A stretch of DNA of 33,865 bases from a virus. The notes beneath the pieces were generated by a model, which had not been told where the DNA came from, ran no database searches, and saw only the letters and a list, made by a program, of their open reading frames with translations. Positions 1-5,816 of the stretch are shown here, in pieces. The position numbers and the translations under genes were made by a program. Location: positions 1-33,865 of the IMG/VR virus record IMGVR_UViG_3300021171_000033; one strand, written 5' to 3'. How positions within the stretch are numbered: the stretch's first letter is position 1; each line of letters begins with the position of its first letter.

Positions 1-8
1 ATCTGCAT
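1..8 (-). CDS. start of a leftward gene cut by the window edge
   Basis: On the minus strand an ATG begins at position 8. It is preceded by AAAGGAAAATT, a good ribosome binding site six bases from the ATG, and it lies 24 bases after the stop of the 133-residue gene. Only the first two codons and part of a third are inside the window, so no product can be named. The call rests on the ribosome binding site and the operon context. Confidence 0.45.
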
Positions 9-31
9 AATTTTCCTTTGTAGGTTGGCCG

Positions 32-433
32 CTATCTGCGGCAGTCGAAATCCGAATAGTCTAAGCCGCGGTTCATCTCCCGCTGCAGCCGCACCTCTGC
101 CCGCTCGCGCTCAATGCGCTCATGCTCCGGCCAGCACTTCGCGGCCAGTTCGAAGATGATGCCGAAGACGCAATCCTCGATCGACTGCGGATTGTCCATC
201 ACCACGTCGTTGTCGAAGTAGACGAGCGCGGCGCCATCGTCGGCCAGGGCTTCGACTTCGACGGCGACCATCGCGCCCCACTTCGGATCGGGCGTGGCCG
301 GAGCCAAGCGGATACGGTAGCGGTGCGACTCGTGGGTGAGGACGCAGCCGTCGGTGATGAGTGTGATATGCGGTTCACCATGGTCGTGGCAAAGGCCCTG
401 CTTGCCGGCACATTGATGCGAAGGTTTGTTCAT
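32..433 (-). CDS. hypothetical phage protein, 133 aa
   Basis: Not recognised. The start ATG overlaps the stop of the upstream gene as ATGA, so translation is probably coupled. The N-terminal 20 residues hold two Cys and several His (CAGKQGLCHDHGEPH), which could bind a metal, but the spacing matches no zinc motif I know. The middle is a mixed alpha/beta-like stretch with an acidic surface (VEVEALADDGAALVYFDND), and the last 40 residues are charged and probably helical (ERIERERAEVRLQREMNRG). It belongs to the leftward early-type operon that starts near 903. The gene call is secure; the function is unknown. Confidence 0.75.
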   Translation of the reverse strand: MNKPSHQCAGKQGLCHDHGEPHITLITDGCVLTHESHRYRIRLAPATPDPKWGAMVAVEVEALADDGAALVYFDNDVVMDNPQSIEDCVFGIIFELAAKCWPEHERIERERAEVRLQREMNRGLDYSDFDCRR

Positions 434-726
434 ACACGTTGCCCTGTTTTCTCGATTGCGGCGACAACTTGAGAGACTATGCCAGCATCATCTGCCCTAC
501 CGTCGAGGCATGGCAAGCACGACTTGAGTGCAGCCAATAGCTCCGGGGCGGCGGCGATCAATCGAGCATTGGCTTCGCACCGAAGCCGCGCCACGATCGC
601 GTCACCACCGCCAATGCCACCCTTCACCTTGACGATGGTGAAATGATCCGTGATTCTGGCGCCAGAACTTAGGGCTTCGGAATCGCGCCGAACTTCCCAC
701 GGTCCCGGAGTGTAAGTGGTGCTCAT
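430..726 (-). CDS. small conserved phage protein with TPGPW and ANARLIAAAPELL motifs
   Basis: The protein is 98 aa from ATG 726; a GTG six bases earlier (732) would overlap the previous stop as GTGA and is the alternative start. It opens with TPGPWEVRRD and later has EANARLIAAAPELLAALKSC, a pair of motifs that recurs in short hypothetical proteins of many phages of Gram-negative bacteria. Function is unknown. It sits between two other small leftward genes and overlaps the next one as ATGA, so it is read from the same early-type message. Confidence 0.75.
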   Translation of the reverse strand: MSTTYTPGPWEVRRDSEALSSGARITDHFTIVKVKGGIGGGDAIVARLRCEANARLIAAAPELLAALKSCLPCLDGRADDAGIVSQVVAAIEKTGQRV

Positions 727-728
727 CC

Positions 729-866
729 TCACCGCCCCAGCAGCGCCCAGCGGATGAACTCGGTGCCGTGCCCAAGGCTGCGCAGGTAGTGGATCGCGCG
801 AGTGCAGCCATTACGCAGGCTGGTCATCATGCTACGGGCGAGGGTGACGATTTGGGCTAGGGTCAT
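729..866 (-). CDS. first gene of the leftward operon, basic 45-aa protein
   Basis: The start at 866 is chosen because CAGGAG lies eight bases upstream. A longer frame reaching 938 would run through the promoter at 910-938 and has no ribosome site. The product has the sequence pattern of one or two short helices (LAQIVTLARSMMTSLRNG, AIHYLRSLGHGTEFIRWALLGR) with many Arg residues and no acidic patch. It is too short to assign. As the first gene after the promoter it could be a regulator or host-takeover peptide, but that is inference from position only. Confidence 0.55.
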   Translation of the reverse strand: MTLAQIVTLARSMMTSLRNGCTRAIHYLRSLGHGTEFIRWALLGR

Positions 867-909
867 GGCGGCTTCTCCTGTGTGCTTGTTCGATACCTTC
901 AATGTCGGC

Positions 910-938
910 ATTCTGTTCCATCTCTTTACATCCGTCAA
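910..938 (-). promoter_or_regulatory. leftward sigma70-like promoter
   Basis: On the minus strand TTGACG (plus 933-938) is followed after 17 bases by CAGAAT (plus 910-915). Transcription should start near 903, leaving a leader of about 37 bases with a ribosome site before ATG 866. It lies back to back with the rightward promoter at 948-976; the two -35 boxes are only nine bases apart, so one bound protein could affect both. Confidence 0.55.
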
Positions 939-947
939 GAGAAATAT

Positions 948-976
948 TTGACTTCTGTAAAATCATCAGCTAAGAT
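948..976 (+). promoter_or_regulatory. rightward sigma70-like promoter, predicted leaderless
   Basis: TTGACT (948-953), a 17-base spacer and TAAGAT (971-976) match the sigma70 consensus well. Only six bases separate the -10 box from ATG 983, so the predicted transcription start falls at or next to the A of the ATG. No Shine-Dalgarno sequence precedes that ATG. The mRNA should therefore be leaderless, as for lambda cI made from PRM. Confidence 0.7.
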
Positions 977-982
977 CATCCC

Positions 983-1144
983 ATGAATGCGCAAACAGCC
1001 CGTAAACGCAGAGACCGGGAGATGGCTAGGCTAAGACGACTGGGCCTTCGCGATGTGGATATCGCTGTCCGCACCGGGGTGACTCGTGCCAGAGTGGGGC
1101 AGATTCTGGGGCCGCGCCGAGTTGCATCGGAGAAAAAGCTCTGA
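983..1144 (+). CDS. small helix-turn-helix protein, 53 aa
   Basis: A very basic protein (many Arg and Lys in the first 20 residues) followed by RRLGLRDVDIAVRTGVTRARVGQILG at residues 18-43. The pattern of a helix, a Gly turn and a second helix ending in VGQIL resembles sigma70 region 4-like and other small DNA-binding helix-turn-helix domains. It is the first gene of the rightward transcript and starts exactly where that transcript is predicted to start, so it may be translated from a leaderless mRNA. Position in the divergent control region suggests a transcription regulator, possibly of the two adjacent promoters. No known repressor family is recognised. Confidence 0.65.
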   Translation: MNAQTARKRRDREMARLRRLGLRDVDIAVRTGVTRARVGQILGPRRVASEKKL

Positions 1145-1181
1145 TATTCTATGCGCGCCGAAATTGTCACTCGGTGTGAAT

Positions 1182-1282
1182 CACCAGAAGAGCCCGGAAG
1201 GGCGGCAAGCAGTCGAGATGCTTCTGGTGTCATCTCGAGTGCGCTAAGGGTGACTCCTTGGCAGGCCGCTCTCCCGGGCTTT
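1182..1282 (+). ncRNA. candidate structured RNA: three-way junction with possible pseudoknot
   Basis: Bases 1189-1206 pair with 1265-1282 in 17 of 18 positions (three G-U pairs, one A-C mismatch). Inside this stem two hairpins fit: TCGAGATG (1213-1220) with CATCTCGA (1231-1238), and GCTAAGG (1243-1249) with CCTTGGC (1256-1262). The 10-base loop of the first hairpin (1221-1230) is complementary over nine bases to CACCAGAAG at 1182-1190, just 5' of the basal stem, which would give a pseudoknot or a switch. An alternative small stem AAGCA (1207-1211)/TGCTT (1219-1223) also exists. The region has no convincing reading frame. It lies in the rightward transcript after the HTH gene. Function is unknown; cis-acting antitermination, a regulatory switch or a ribozyme are possibilities only. 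Confidence 0.5.
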
Positions 1283-1520
1283 GCATTTCCGGTCGCACTC
1301 CGGGCGTTACCAAGGGCTAGCCGGCCGCGCGGAAGAATAGGCTACCGAGCTGTTGTGGTTCGGCGGTTGGGGTGGTGCCTCTCGGGAAAGGGGTGCGCTG
1401 CGTGGCCGAAGGGGGTCCGACTAAAGATCGGATCACACGCGGTATGAAACACCGAAGACTCTTCCTGTCCCCAATGGGGGTAGGGGGAGTATTTTCCGAA
1501 GCTATGGGGGAAAGCTACCC
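1283..1520 (+). other. non-coding stretch with further hairpins, no supported gene
   Basis: No frame here has a ribosome site plus protein-like composition. A nested hairpin is visible: CTGCGTG (1398-1404) with CACGCGG (1436-1442), enclosing TCCGA (1416-1420) with TCGGA (1428-1432). A small CCCC-AAT-GGGG hairpin lies at 1469-1479. These may belong to one larger RNA together with 1182-1282, or be unrelated GC-rich pairings. No convincing terminator T-tract follows any of them. Confidence 0.4.
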
Positions 1521-1652
1521 ATGAGGCATAGTAACCGTCCTGACCGGCATGCCTACATGAAATTAAGGCAAGAACAAAATCGCGCCCGCGTTGTTAAAGC
1601 AGAAGAATGGGCGTGGCCCAGGACAATTGGGTTCCTGCGCAGCTATGAATAA
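1521..1652 (+). CDS. small basic protein, 43 aa, coupled to the replication gene
   Basis: ATG 1521 follows GGGGGAAAG by a few bases. The 43-residue product starts MRHSNRPDRHAYMKLRQEQ and is rich in Arg, Lys, Gln and Glu, consistent with a small nucleic-acid or protein-binding peptide. Its stop overlaps the start of the next gene (ATGAATAA at 1645-1652), and the next gene lacks a clear ribosome site, so re-initiation from this peptide probably drives translation of the replication gene. Function is not recognised. Confidence 0.5.
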   Translation: MRHSNRPDRHAYMKLRQEQNRARVVKAEEWAWPRTIGFLRSYE

Positions 1653-2106
1653 CAACCGCGGTACCAGACTTGATCTAACCGATCTACCAGAGGATTGGGC
1701 TGACTTCTGCCTGAAGCTAAGGCCAGATCTAAAGCCCTACGAGCTGTGGGAAGAGTTCAGGGATTACTGGATATCAGTTCCAGGACAGCGCGGCCTAAAG
1801 CTCGACTGGTACGCGACCTGGCGCAATCGGGTGCGAGCGGTTCCGGTTAAGCAGACATTGCAGGATCAGAAGCCGCGGCCGAGATCGAGCTGGAAGCCAT
1901 TGCCGCCGCGCAATCCGGATTCGCCGGCGTATCGTGAGTTCTGCGAGTGGAGCCGCAAGTTCAGGGAGCGCGCGGCCTGCGAGCATCCTGATGCTGTGGA
2001 TAACTTCGTGCGCGCCGGTGCTTTGTCCGAAGCAGATCGGGAATGGATCGAAGAGAGGATAGCGATACAAGAGGAAGGCAATGCGCTACGCGAACCGCAG
2101 AGATGA
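1645..2106 (+). CDS. DnaT-like / replication-protein C-terminal domain protein
   Basis: The protein is 153 aa from ATG 1645; a longer frame from 1591 overlaps the preceding small gene and has no ribosome site. Residues 12-60 read as a short helical domain, LPEDWADFCLKLRP...FRDYWISVPGQRGLKLDWYATWRNRVR. This W..F..YW...G.K.DW..TWRNW/RVR pattern is the signature of the DnaT-like segment found in phage replication and helicase-loading proteins. The expected role is to bring the host helicase to phage single-stranded DNA. The rest is a Pro-rich linker and a charged C-terminal helix. It overlaps the following nuclease gene by 26 bases. Only the small domain supports the function. Confidence 0.6.
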   Translation: MNNNRGTRLDLTDLPEDWADFCLKLRPDLKPYELWEEFRDYWISVPGQRGLKLDWYATWRNRVRAVPVKQTLQDQKPRPRSSWKPLPPRNPDSPAYREFCEWSRKFRERAACEHPDAVDNFVRAGALSEADREWIEERIAIQEEGNALREPQR

Positions 2107-2371
2107 AAACGAGCCCGGCATCGTGGAGGCTCTGCATAAGGTGGGCGCGCAGGTGTTTCATCTGAACGACGAAATAGCGGATCTGGCGGTTAGGTTCAGG
2201 AATCAATGGTTTCTGATCGAAGTGAAAGGAGAAAGAGGAAAATTGACGTTTCGGCAATCTACAGCCAGGTCGGTGGTCGGTAACGATGCCCTGCCGGTCG
2301 TGAAGACAATCGACGAGGCATTGAAAGTCCTTGGCCAGCGGGCACCTCTCGCGCGGCAGCGCACGCCGTAA
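2081..2371 (+). CDS. VRR-NUC-like PD-(D/E)XK nuclease, 96 aa
   Basis: ATG 2081 is preceded by GAGGAAGG. The order of motifs fits small phage VRR-NUC or resolvase-like nucleases: RRDENEPGIVEALHKVGAQV (residues 6-25, with Glu11), EIADLAVRF (Asp34), FLIEVKGE (Glu47 and Lys49, the E-x-K pair that holds the metal), then Gln59 in LTFRQS. This fold cuts branched or single-stranded DNA in replication and recombination. Families normally have GxPDL where this protein has EIADL, a mild deviation. It overlaps the DnaT-like gene, supporting a replication or repair role. Confidence 0.75.
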   Translation: MRYANRRDENEPGIVEALHKVGAQVFHLNDEIADLAVRFRNQWFLIEVKGERGKLTFRQSTARSVVGNDALPVVKTIDEALKVLGQRAPLARQRTP

Positions 2372-2411
2372 GGCGACATGGCGTTAGCGGTCCGGTGCCC
2401 GCTCGTTAGGT

Positions 2412-2440
2412 TTGACTCACATGGCAGGACAAGCTAGGAT
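2412..2440 (+). promoter_or_regulatory. second rightward promoter, predicted leaderless
   Basis: TTGACT (2412-2417), 17 bases, TAGGAT (2435-2440), then six bases to ATG 2447. The geometry is the same as at 948-983, down to the six-base gap between -10 and ATG. It stands in a 75-base gap before the packaging genes and no ribosome site precedes the ATG, so a leaderless start is again predicted. It could supply the late operon. Confidence 0.65.
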
Positions 2441-2446
2441 AATCTC

Positions 2447-2650
2447 ATGGACCGGTTCCACCAGCTCGCCCCGAAACTGTGGCGCCATACGAAGAACCTC
2501 ACGGGCGACCCCGTATTCGACGAATCCATTGCGCGCTGCACAAACCAGGACATGCGGGCCAAGCTATGGCAGCACATAGGAGGAATGGGTGAGAGCTACG
2601 GGTCCAAAACCGGCTACCGAGGGTATTCTGGATATGCGGGCGATGACTGA
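2447..2650 (+). CDS. hypothetical protein, 67 aa, first gene after the second promoter
   Basis: The product starts MDRFHQLAPKLWRHTKN and ends in a Gly/Tyr-rich tail (GYRGYSGYAGDD). It has no recognised domain. The ATG sits six bases after the -10 box of the 2412 promoter and has no Shine-Dalgarno sequence. The C-terminus overlaps the next small gene by eight bases (ATGACTGA). It precedes the terminase genes, but no link to packaging is visible in its sequence. Confidence 0.6.
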   Translation: MDRFHQLAPKLWRHTKNLTGDPVFDESIARCTNQDMRAKLWQHIGGMGESYGSKTGYRGYSGYAGDD

Positions 2651-2741
2651 TCCTGAGGACGATGACGACGAGGACGCTGGCCCATCGCCAGCTCCATGGG
2701 AATGGGACGGATCCGCGGACGAGGAAGGATGGGTAGGATAA
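2643..2741 (+). CDS. tiny acidic protein, 32 aa
   Basis: The frame opens at an ATG that overlaps the previous stop (ATGACTGA) and ends one base before the ATG of the next gene. The peptide is strongly acidic: about a third of the residues are Asp or Glu (MTDPEDDDDEDAGPSP then WEWDGSADEEGW). Tight packing between two coding genes and the biased composition support a real gene. Acidic peptides can mimic DNA or coat basic proteins, but nothing specific is supported. Confidence 0.4.
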   Translation: MTDPEDDDDEDAGPSPAPWEWDGSADEEGWVG

Positions 2742-2897
2742 ATGCCCAAAGGAACCAGAGTCGCGCGCTGCGTCGAGCACGTCAAGTCAAAGGGGGGCAA
2801 CGTTAACCCGTATGCCGTGTGCCAGAAATCCACGGGACAGTCGGACTCCACCGGCAAGCCGCTGCATAGCAGCAAAGACAAGAAGAAAAAATCCTGA
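2742..2897 (+). CDS. small conserved phage protein, 51 aa
   Basis: The product begins MPKGTRVARCVEHVKSKGG and continues with NPYAVCQKSTGQS, then a Lys-rich tail. This Cys-His-Cys arrangement with NPYAVCQ is familiar from very short phage proteins of unknown role found near packaging or head genes. The start immediately follows the previous stop, with GTAGGAT as a weak ribosome site. Cys10, His13 and Cys27 could bind a metal. Confidence 0.65.
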   Translation: MPKGTRVARCVEHVKSKGGNVNPYAVCQKSTGQSDSTGKPLHSSKDKKKKS

Positions 2898-2923
2898 TAT
2901 ATCAGGGACATGAATCTAAGCAA

Positions 2924-3298
2924 ATGGCAGAACGAGGGGCCCCCCCAGGTAATCAAAACCCACTCAAGGCAAGGATATGGGATACAGCACTTGCCTTGAC
3001 GATGGAAAAGCGCGGCATAACCCGACTGGAGGCTATGTCGTCAGTACAGGAGGCAATGCTAAGCAAGGCTCAGTCTGGAGACATGCCAGCCATCAAGGAA
3101 TGGCTTGAGCGTGAATCTGGCAAGGTCGCCCAGGCGATGGTCATAGAAGGTGGCGATGAGCCAGTCCGCATACACCTTACATCCAGTCAGGCCCTACAAG
3201 CTAAGATACGAGGACTTGTTGCCGTTCCCGGAGTTGTTCAAGGCTTGGGAGAGTCTGGAGAAGGAGCCGAACGGGGCGAGGGAGCTGGCGAAGTCTGA
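2924..3298 (+). CDS. terS: terminase small subunit
   Basis: Residues 1-70 carry the usual small-terminase features: MAERGAPPGNQNPLKARIW at the start, a helical region with ITRLEAMSSVQEAMLSKA, then GDMPAIKEWLERESGKVAQ. Small terminases recognise the packaging site and hand DNA to the large subunit. It lies directly upstream of the large subunit. At 124 aa it is short, and its last 48 residues are read in a different frame from the large subunit over a 143-base overlap. That tail is rich in Gly and Glu (GLGESGEGAERGEGAGEV) and may be non-conserved. Confidence 0.8.
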   Translation: MAERGAPPGNQNPLKARIWDTALALTMEKRGITRLEAMSSVQEAMLSKAQSGDMPAIKEWLERESGKVAQAMVIEGGDEPVRIHLTSSQALQAKIRGLVAVPGVVQGLGESGEGAERGEGAGEV

Positions 3299-4781
3299 CC
3301 GCTTCTACCTGCTCGTAAACGTCTTTCGACGGCACGACATGCTACACCCCTGGCTGTACGCCAGGTGCCGCGAGGTGGAGAACTTCCCGGACGGCTACTT
3401 GGATCTGTGGGCGCGCGAGCACTACAAGTCAACGATCATCACCTACGCTGGCGGGATCCAGGAGATTCTTAAGAATCCTGAGATAACGATAGGGATCTTC
3501 AGTCACACCTCTCCGATCGCCAAGGGATTCCTGCGCCAGATCAAGCGGGAACTAGAGACCAACGAGGTCCTGAAGCAGCTCTTCCCTGACATCCTGTACG
3601 AGAACCCGTGGAAAGATGCGCCCAACTGGAGCTTAGACTCTGGCATCACCGTAAAAAGGCGCTCCAACAGCAAGGAATCGACCGTGGAGGCCCACGGCTT
3701 GGTGGATGGTCAGCCGGTATCGAAGCACTTCGCGCTGCGCGTATACGACGATGTAGTGGTTCCTGCGAGCGTTTCCACGCCGGAGCAGGTCCAGAAGACC
3801 ACCGAAGCGTGGGAGCTGTCCGATAATCTGGGGACGGTGGACGGCCGGAGCTGGCACATCGGAACGCGGTATTCGTTCGACGACACCTACGAGCAGATCA
3901 TCAAGCGAGGAGCCTGCCGGCCGAGAATCTATCCCGCAACGCACGACGGAACGATCACGGGTCGCCCGGTGCTGTTCCCGCCCGATGTATGGCAGCAGAA
4001 GGTGCGCGACCAGGGAGAGGCGACGATCGCCTGCCAGATGCTTCAGAATCCGCTGTCTGGCACGCACCGCATGTTCGACGTGAAGGACCTGAAAATCTAT
4101 GAGATTCGCCCTCAGACTCTCCAAGTTTACATTATGGTCGACCCAGCCCGCAGCCAGAAGAAGGGATCGGATAACACGGCTATTGCGGTCATTGGCATCG
4201 ATTATGCTGGAAATAAATATCTTCTGGACGGCTACCGCCACAAGATGGACCTCACAGAGCGCTGGGTCAGGACCCGCGACATGTGGAAATGGTGGAGCTC
4301 GACCAGCGGAGTGCAGGGATGCAATGTAGGGTACGAGTCGTACGGAGCGCAGGCCGACCTGGACTACTTCCATGAGCGTCAGAGAATCGAACGAATCCCA
4401 TTCCTTATCGAAGAACTGGCCTGGCCCAGAGACGGTGAAGGCAGCAAGGTGGACCGGGTGCAGCGCCTGACGCCGGATGTACGGAACGGCCGCTTTTACA
4501 TCCCCTACAACACCGACGGCGAGAACCTTACCCGCGCCCAGCGCGAAATGCTTGAGTCCGGCCAGGACTACCGCATTGCAAGAAAAATAATCCACAAGGG
4601 AGTGCGCGAGGCGGGCAAAATGGAGGCGTACGATCTGACCGAAGACTTCAAGATGGAGATGGCCTATTTCCCGTTCGCTGGCAAGAAGGATCTTATCGAT
4701 GCGGTCAGCCGCATCTTCGACATGGAGCCCGTCATGCCGGGCGTTGGCAGCAATCAGTACGCGGAGCCGGTTTACACATGA
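3156..4781 (+). CDS. terL: terminase large subunit
   Basis: The packaging motor has an N-terminal ATPase and a C-terminal nuclease. ATG 3156 is chosen because AGAAGGT lies just upstream; a GTG two codons earlier is possible. From ATG 3156 (541 aa), WAREHYKSTI at about 85-94 is the variant Walker A of this podovirus group, RVYDDVV at about 195-201 is Walker B, and TEAWELSDNLGT and GTRY follow as coupling motifs. The RNase H-like nuclease starts with YIMVDPA (Asp329), then GYESYG near 392, and DLIDAVSRI near the end. It resembles terminases of BcepC6B-type podoviruses in remembered sequence pattern. It overlaps the next gene as ATGA. Confidence 0.95.
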   Translation: MSQSAYTLHPVRPYKLRYEDLLPFPELFKAWESLEKEPNGARELAKSDRFYLLVNVFRRHDMLHPWLYARCREVENFPDGYLDLWAREHYKSTIITYAGGIQEILKNPEITIGIFSHTSPIAKGFLRQIKRELETNEVLKQLFPDILYENPWKDAPNWSLDSGITVKRRSNSKESTVEAHGLVDGQPVSKHFALRVYDDVVVPASVSTPEQVQKTTEAWELSDNLGTVDGRSWHIGTRYSFDDTYEQIIKRGACRPRIYPATHDGTITGRPVLFPPDVWQQKVRDQGEATIACQMLQNPLSGTHRMFDVKDLKIYEIRPQTLQVYIMVDPARSQKKGSDNTAIAVIGIDYAGNKYLLDGYRHKMDLTERWVRTRDMWKWWSSTSGVQGCNVGYESYGAQADLDYFHERQRIERIPFLIEELAWPRDGEGSKVDRVQRLTPDVRNGRFYIPYNTDGENLTRAQREMLESGQDYRIARKIIHKGVREAGKMEAYDLTEDFKMEMAYFPFAGKKDLIDAVSRIFDMEPVMPGVGSNQYAEPVYT

Positions 4782-5038
4782 TTCAGAACTTCGAACAAGG
4801 GGATCTGGTCACACTGAAAGCTCTTGGCGATTCATCTAGACCAGTGAAATACCGAGTCCATTACCCAGTAGGCTCCCCTCAGATCATCGAGGCCGATTCG
4901 TACAAGCTGGAGAACGGCTGGCACAAGTTCGAATGCTACGAAGTCAACCGCATGGAGCCGTACTGGCGCCATTTTTCTGATGACGTCACCGTGGAGAAGA
5001 TCGAGTGGCCGTACCCATTACTCTCGGAAAATCTGTAA
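4778..5038 (+). CDS. hypothetical protein, 86 aa
   Basis: The start overlaps the terminase stop as ATGA. The product looks like a small beta-barrel-like protein: FEQGDLVTLKALGD, then alternating hydrophobic and polar residues (KYRVHYPVGSPQIIEADSYK), with several aromatic residues in the second half. The GDLV..K pattern recalls small SH3-like phage proteins, but this is not enough for a function. It lies between terminase and portal genes, where short accessory genes of unknown role are common. Confidence 0.7.
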   Translation: MIQNFEQGDLVTLKALGDSSRPVKYRVHYPVGSPQIIEADSYKLENGWHKFECYEVNRMEPYWRHFSDDVTVEKIEWPYPLLSENL

Positions 5039-5190
5039 CGACGCGCCAGTTCAGCCTGATGGCCATGGTCATCGAGGCTTGGGGAGAGCAGTGGACTGAG
5101 CGCGATATCGCTTATGAGTTCAGCTCCGCGTATACCAAGCAGAGCACGGACACGACCAATCGGGGCTTCTACAACGGGGGGGCGCACTGA
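5005..5190 (+). CDS. hypothetical protein, 61 aa
   Basis: GTG 5005 is favoured because GGAGAAG lies six bases upstream; a later ATG at codon 19 (MAMVIEAWGEQW) has no better site. The product contains SLMAMVIEAWGEQWTERDIAYEF, probably one helix, with a polar C-terminus. It overlaps the preceding gene by 34 bases and the following gene by one base (TGATG). No family is recognised. Confidence 0.6.
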   Translation: MAVPITLGKSVTTRQFSLMAMVIEAWGEQWTERDIAYEFSSAYTKQSTDTTNRGFYNGGAH

Positions 5191-5321
5191 TGGGCATGTG
5201 GGACTACCTGACTCCATTCCAGATCGTCTACGAGGCTTCCAAGTACAGCTCGCTGGAAACGGGCTTCCCGTCGAAGTACTACGCGCTGCTGCTGCATCCG
5301 ATCTGGGGGAAGAACCCGTGA
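5190..5321 (+). CDS. small protein, 43 aa, easily missed
   Basis: A coupled start (TGATG) and a coupled end (GTGA with the next gene) define this short frame. The sequence MGMWDYLTPFQIVYEASKY then LLLHPIWGKNP is aromatic-rich. It shows no signal peptide or long membrane segment. Tight packing with both neighbours is the main evidence. Function is unknown. Confidence 0.55.
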   Translation: MGMWDYLTPFQIVYEASKYSSLETGFPSKYYALLLHPIWGKNP

Positions 5322-5662
5322 GCGATGCCCAGTTCATCATTCAGGACATAACGTCCACCGAAGACATCCAGATGATGCAGAAGGCCAAGATGGTGGGCGA
5401 GATCCTGAACGAGCACTACCCGTCCCATCTGTGGTTGGTGTGCTGGCAGGGCGGCGCGCTCGTGGTAAAGAACTTGGCGCTCGGCAGCCACTACGGCTTT
5501 ATCATGCGCGATGATCCTGACTACGGCGTTCTGGCGCACAATGCCATGATTGCCGGCGGGGAGCTGCTGGAGCGTGCCCGCATGAAGCGCGGCAAGTGGG
5601 ACGGTGAGATGCCTACGCATCTGGACGGAGCGGACCCTAGGATATGGAAGCCAATACATTGA
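5318..5662 (+). CDS. hypothetical protein, 114 aa
   Basis: The frame is open further upstream, but that part overlaps two small genes. GTG 5318 overlaps the preceding stop as GTGA and gives a product of 114 aa starting SDAQFIIQDITSTEDIQMM. The middle, HYPSHLWLVCWQGGALVVKN, is a beta-rich core, followed by LGSHYGFIMRDD and a helical MIAGGELLERARMKRGKW. The size and composition are typical of a conserved protein found just before portal genes in related podoviruses. Its role is unknown. Confidence 0.7.
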   Translation: MSDAQFIIQDITSTEDIQMMQKAKMVGEILNEHYPSHLWLVCWQGGALVVKNLALGSHYGFIMRDDPDYGVLAHNAMIAGGELLERARMKRGKWDGEMPTHLDGADPRIWKPIH

Positions 5663-5672
5663 ATCCAGATCC

Positions 5673-5816
5673 ATGACAGAAGATCCGTTCCGGGTACCGG
5701 ATCCAGAGTACGAGACTCAGACTATTCCTGAGCCTGACAGGTTTGCAGGCTATCGGGCTTTGGATCCACAGGAATATTCCATCTGGATGCAATGGATAGA
5801 GGACGCTAATAGCTGA
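5673..5816 (+). CDS. small acidic protein upstream of the portal, 47 aa
   Basis: ATG 5673 opens a frame that ends in TGATG with the portal start. The product is acidic and Pro-rich (MTEDPFRVPDPEYETQTIPE) with a C-terminal aromatic helix (YSIWMQWIEDANS). There is no clear ribosome site. The coupled end supports it. No family is recognised. Confidence 0.5.
   Translation: MTEDPFRVPDPEYETQTIPEPDRFAGYRALDPQEYSIWMQWIEDANS

Noticed and set aside
729-938. 69-aa version of the first leftward gene
   Set aside because: Its first 24 codons run through the -35 to -10 promoter region; the inner ATG at 866 has the ribosome site.
1182-1282. HDV-like self-cleaving ribozyme call
   Set aside because: The order of helices can be fitted, but the expected G-U pair at the cleavage site is absent (C1182-G1229), the junction before the last strand is only two bases, and the long 1213-1220/1231-1238 hairpin competes. 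Kept only as a structured RNA.
1151-1447. 98-aa plus-strand frame
   Set aside because: No ribosome site, Arg/Gly/Ala-rich composition typical of non-coding GC-rich DNA, and it coincides with strong RNA pairing.
3633-4595. 320-aa minus-strand frame inside terL
   Set aside because: It lies opposite the clearly coding terminase; the composition (Val, Leu, Arg, His) is that of an antisense shadow.
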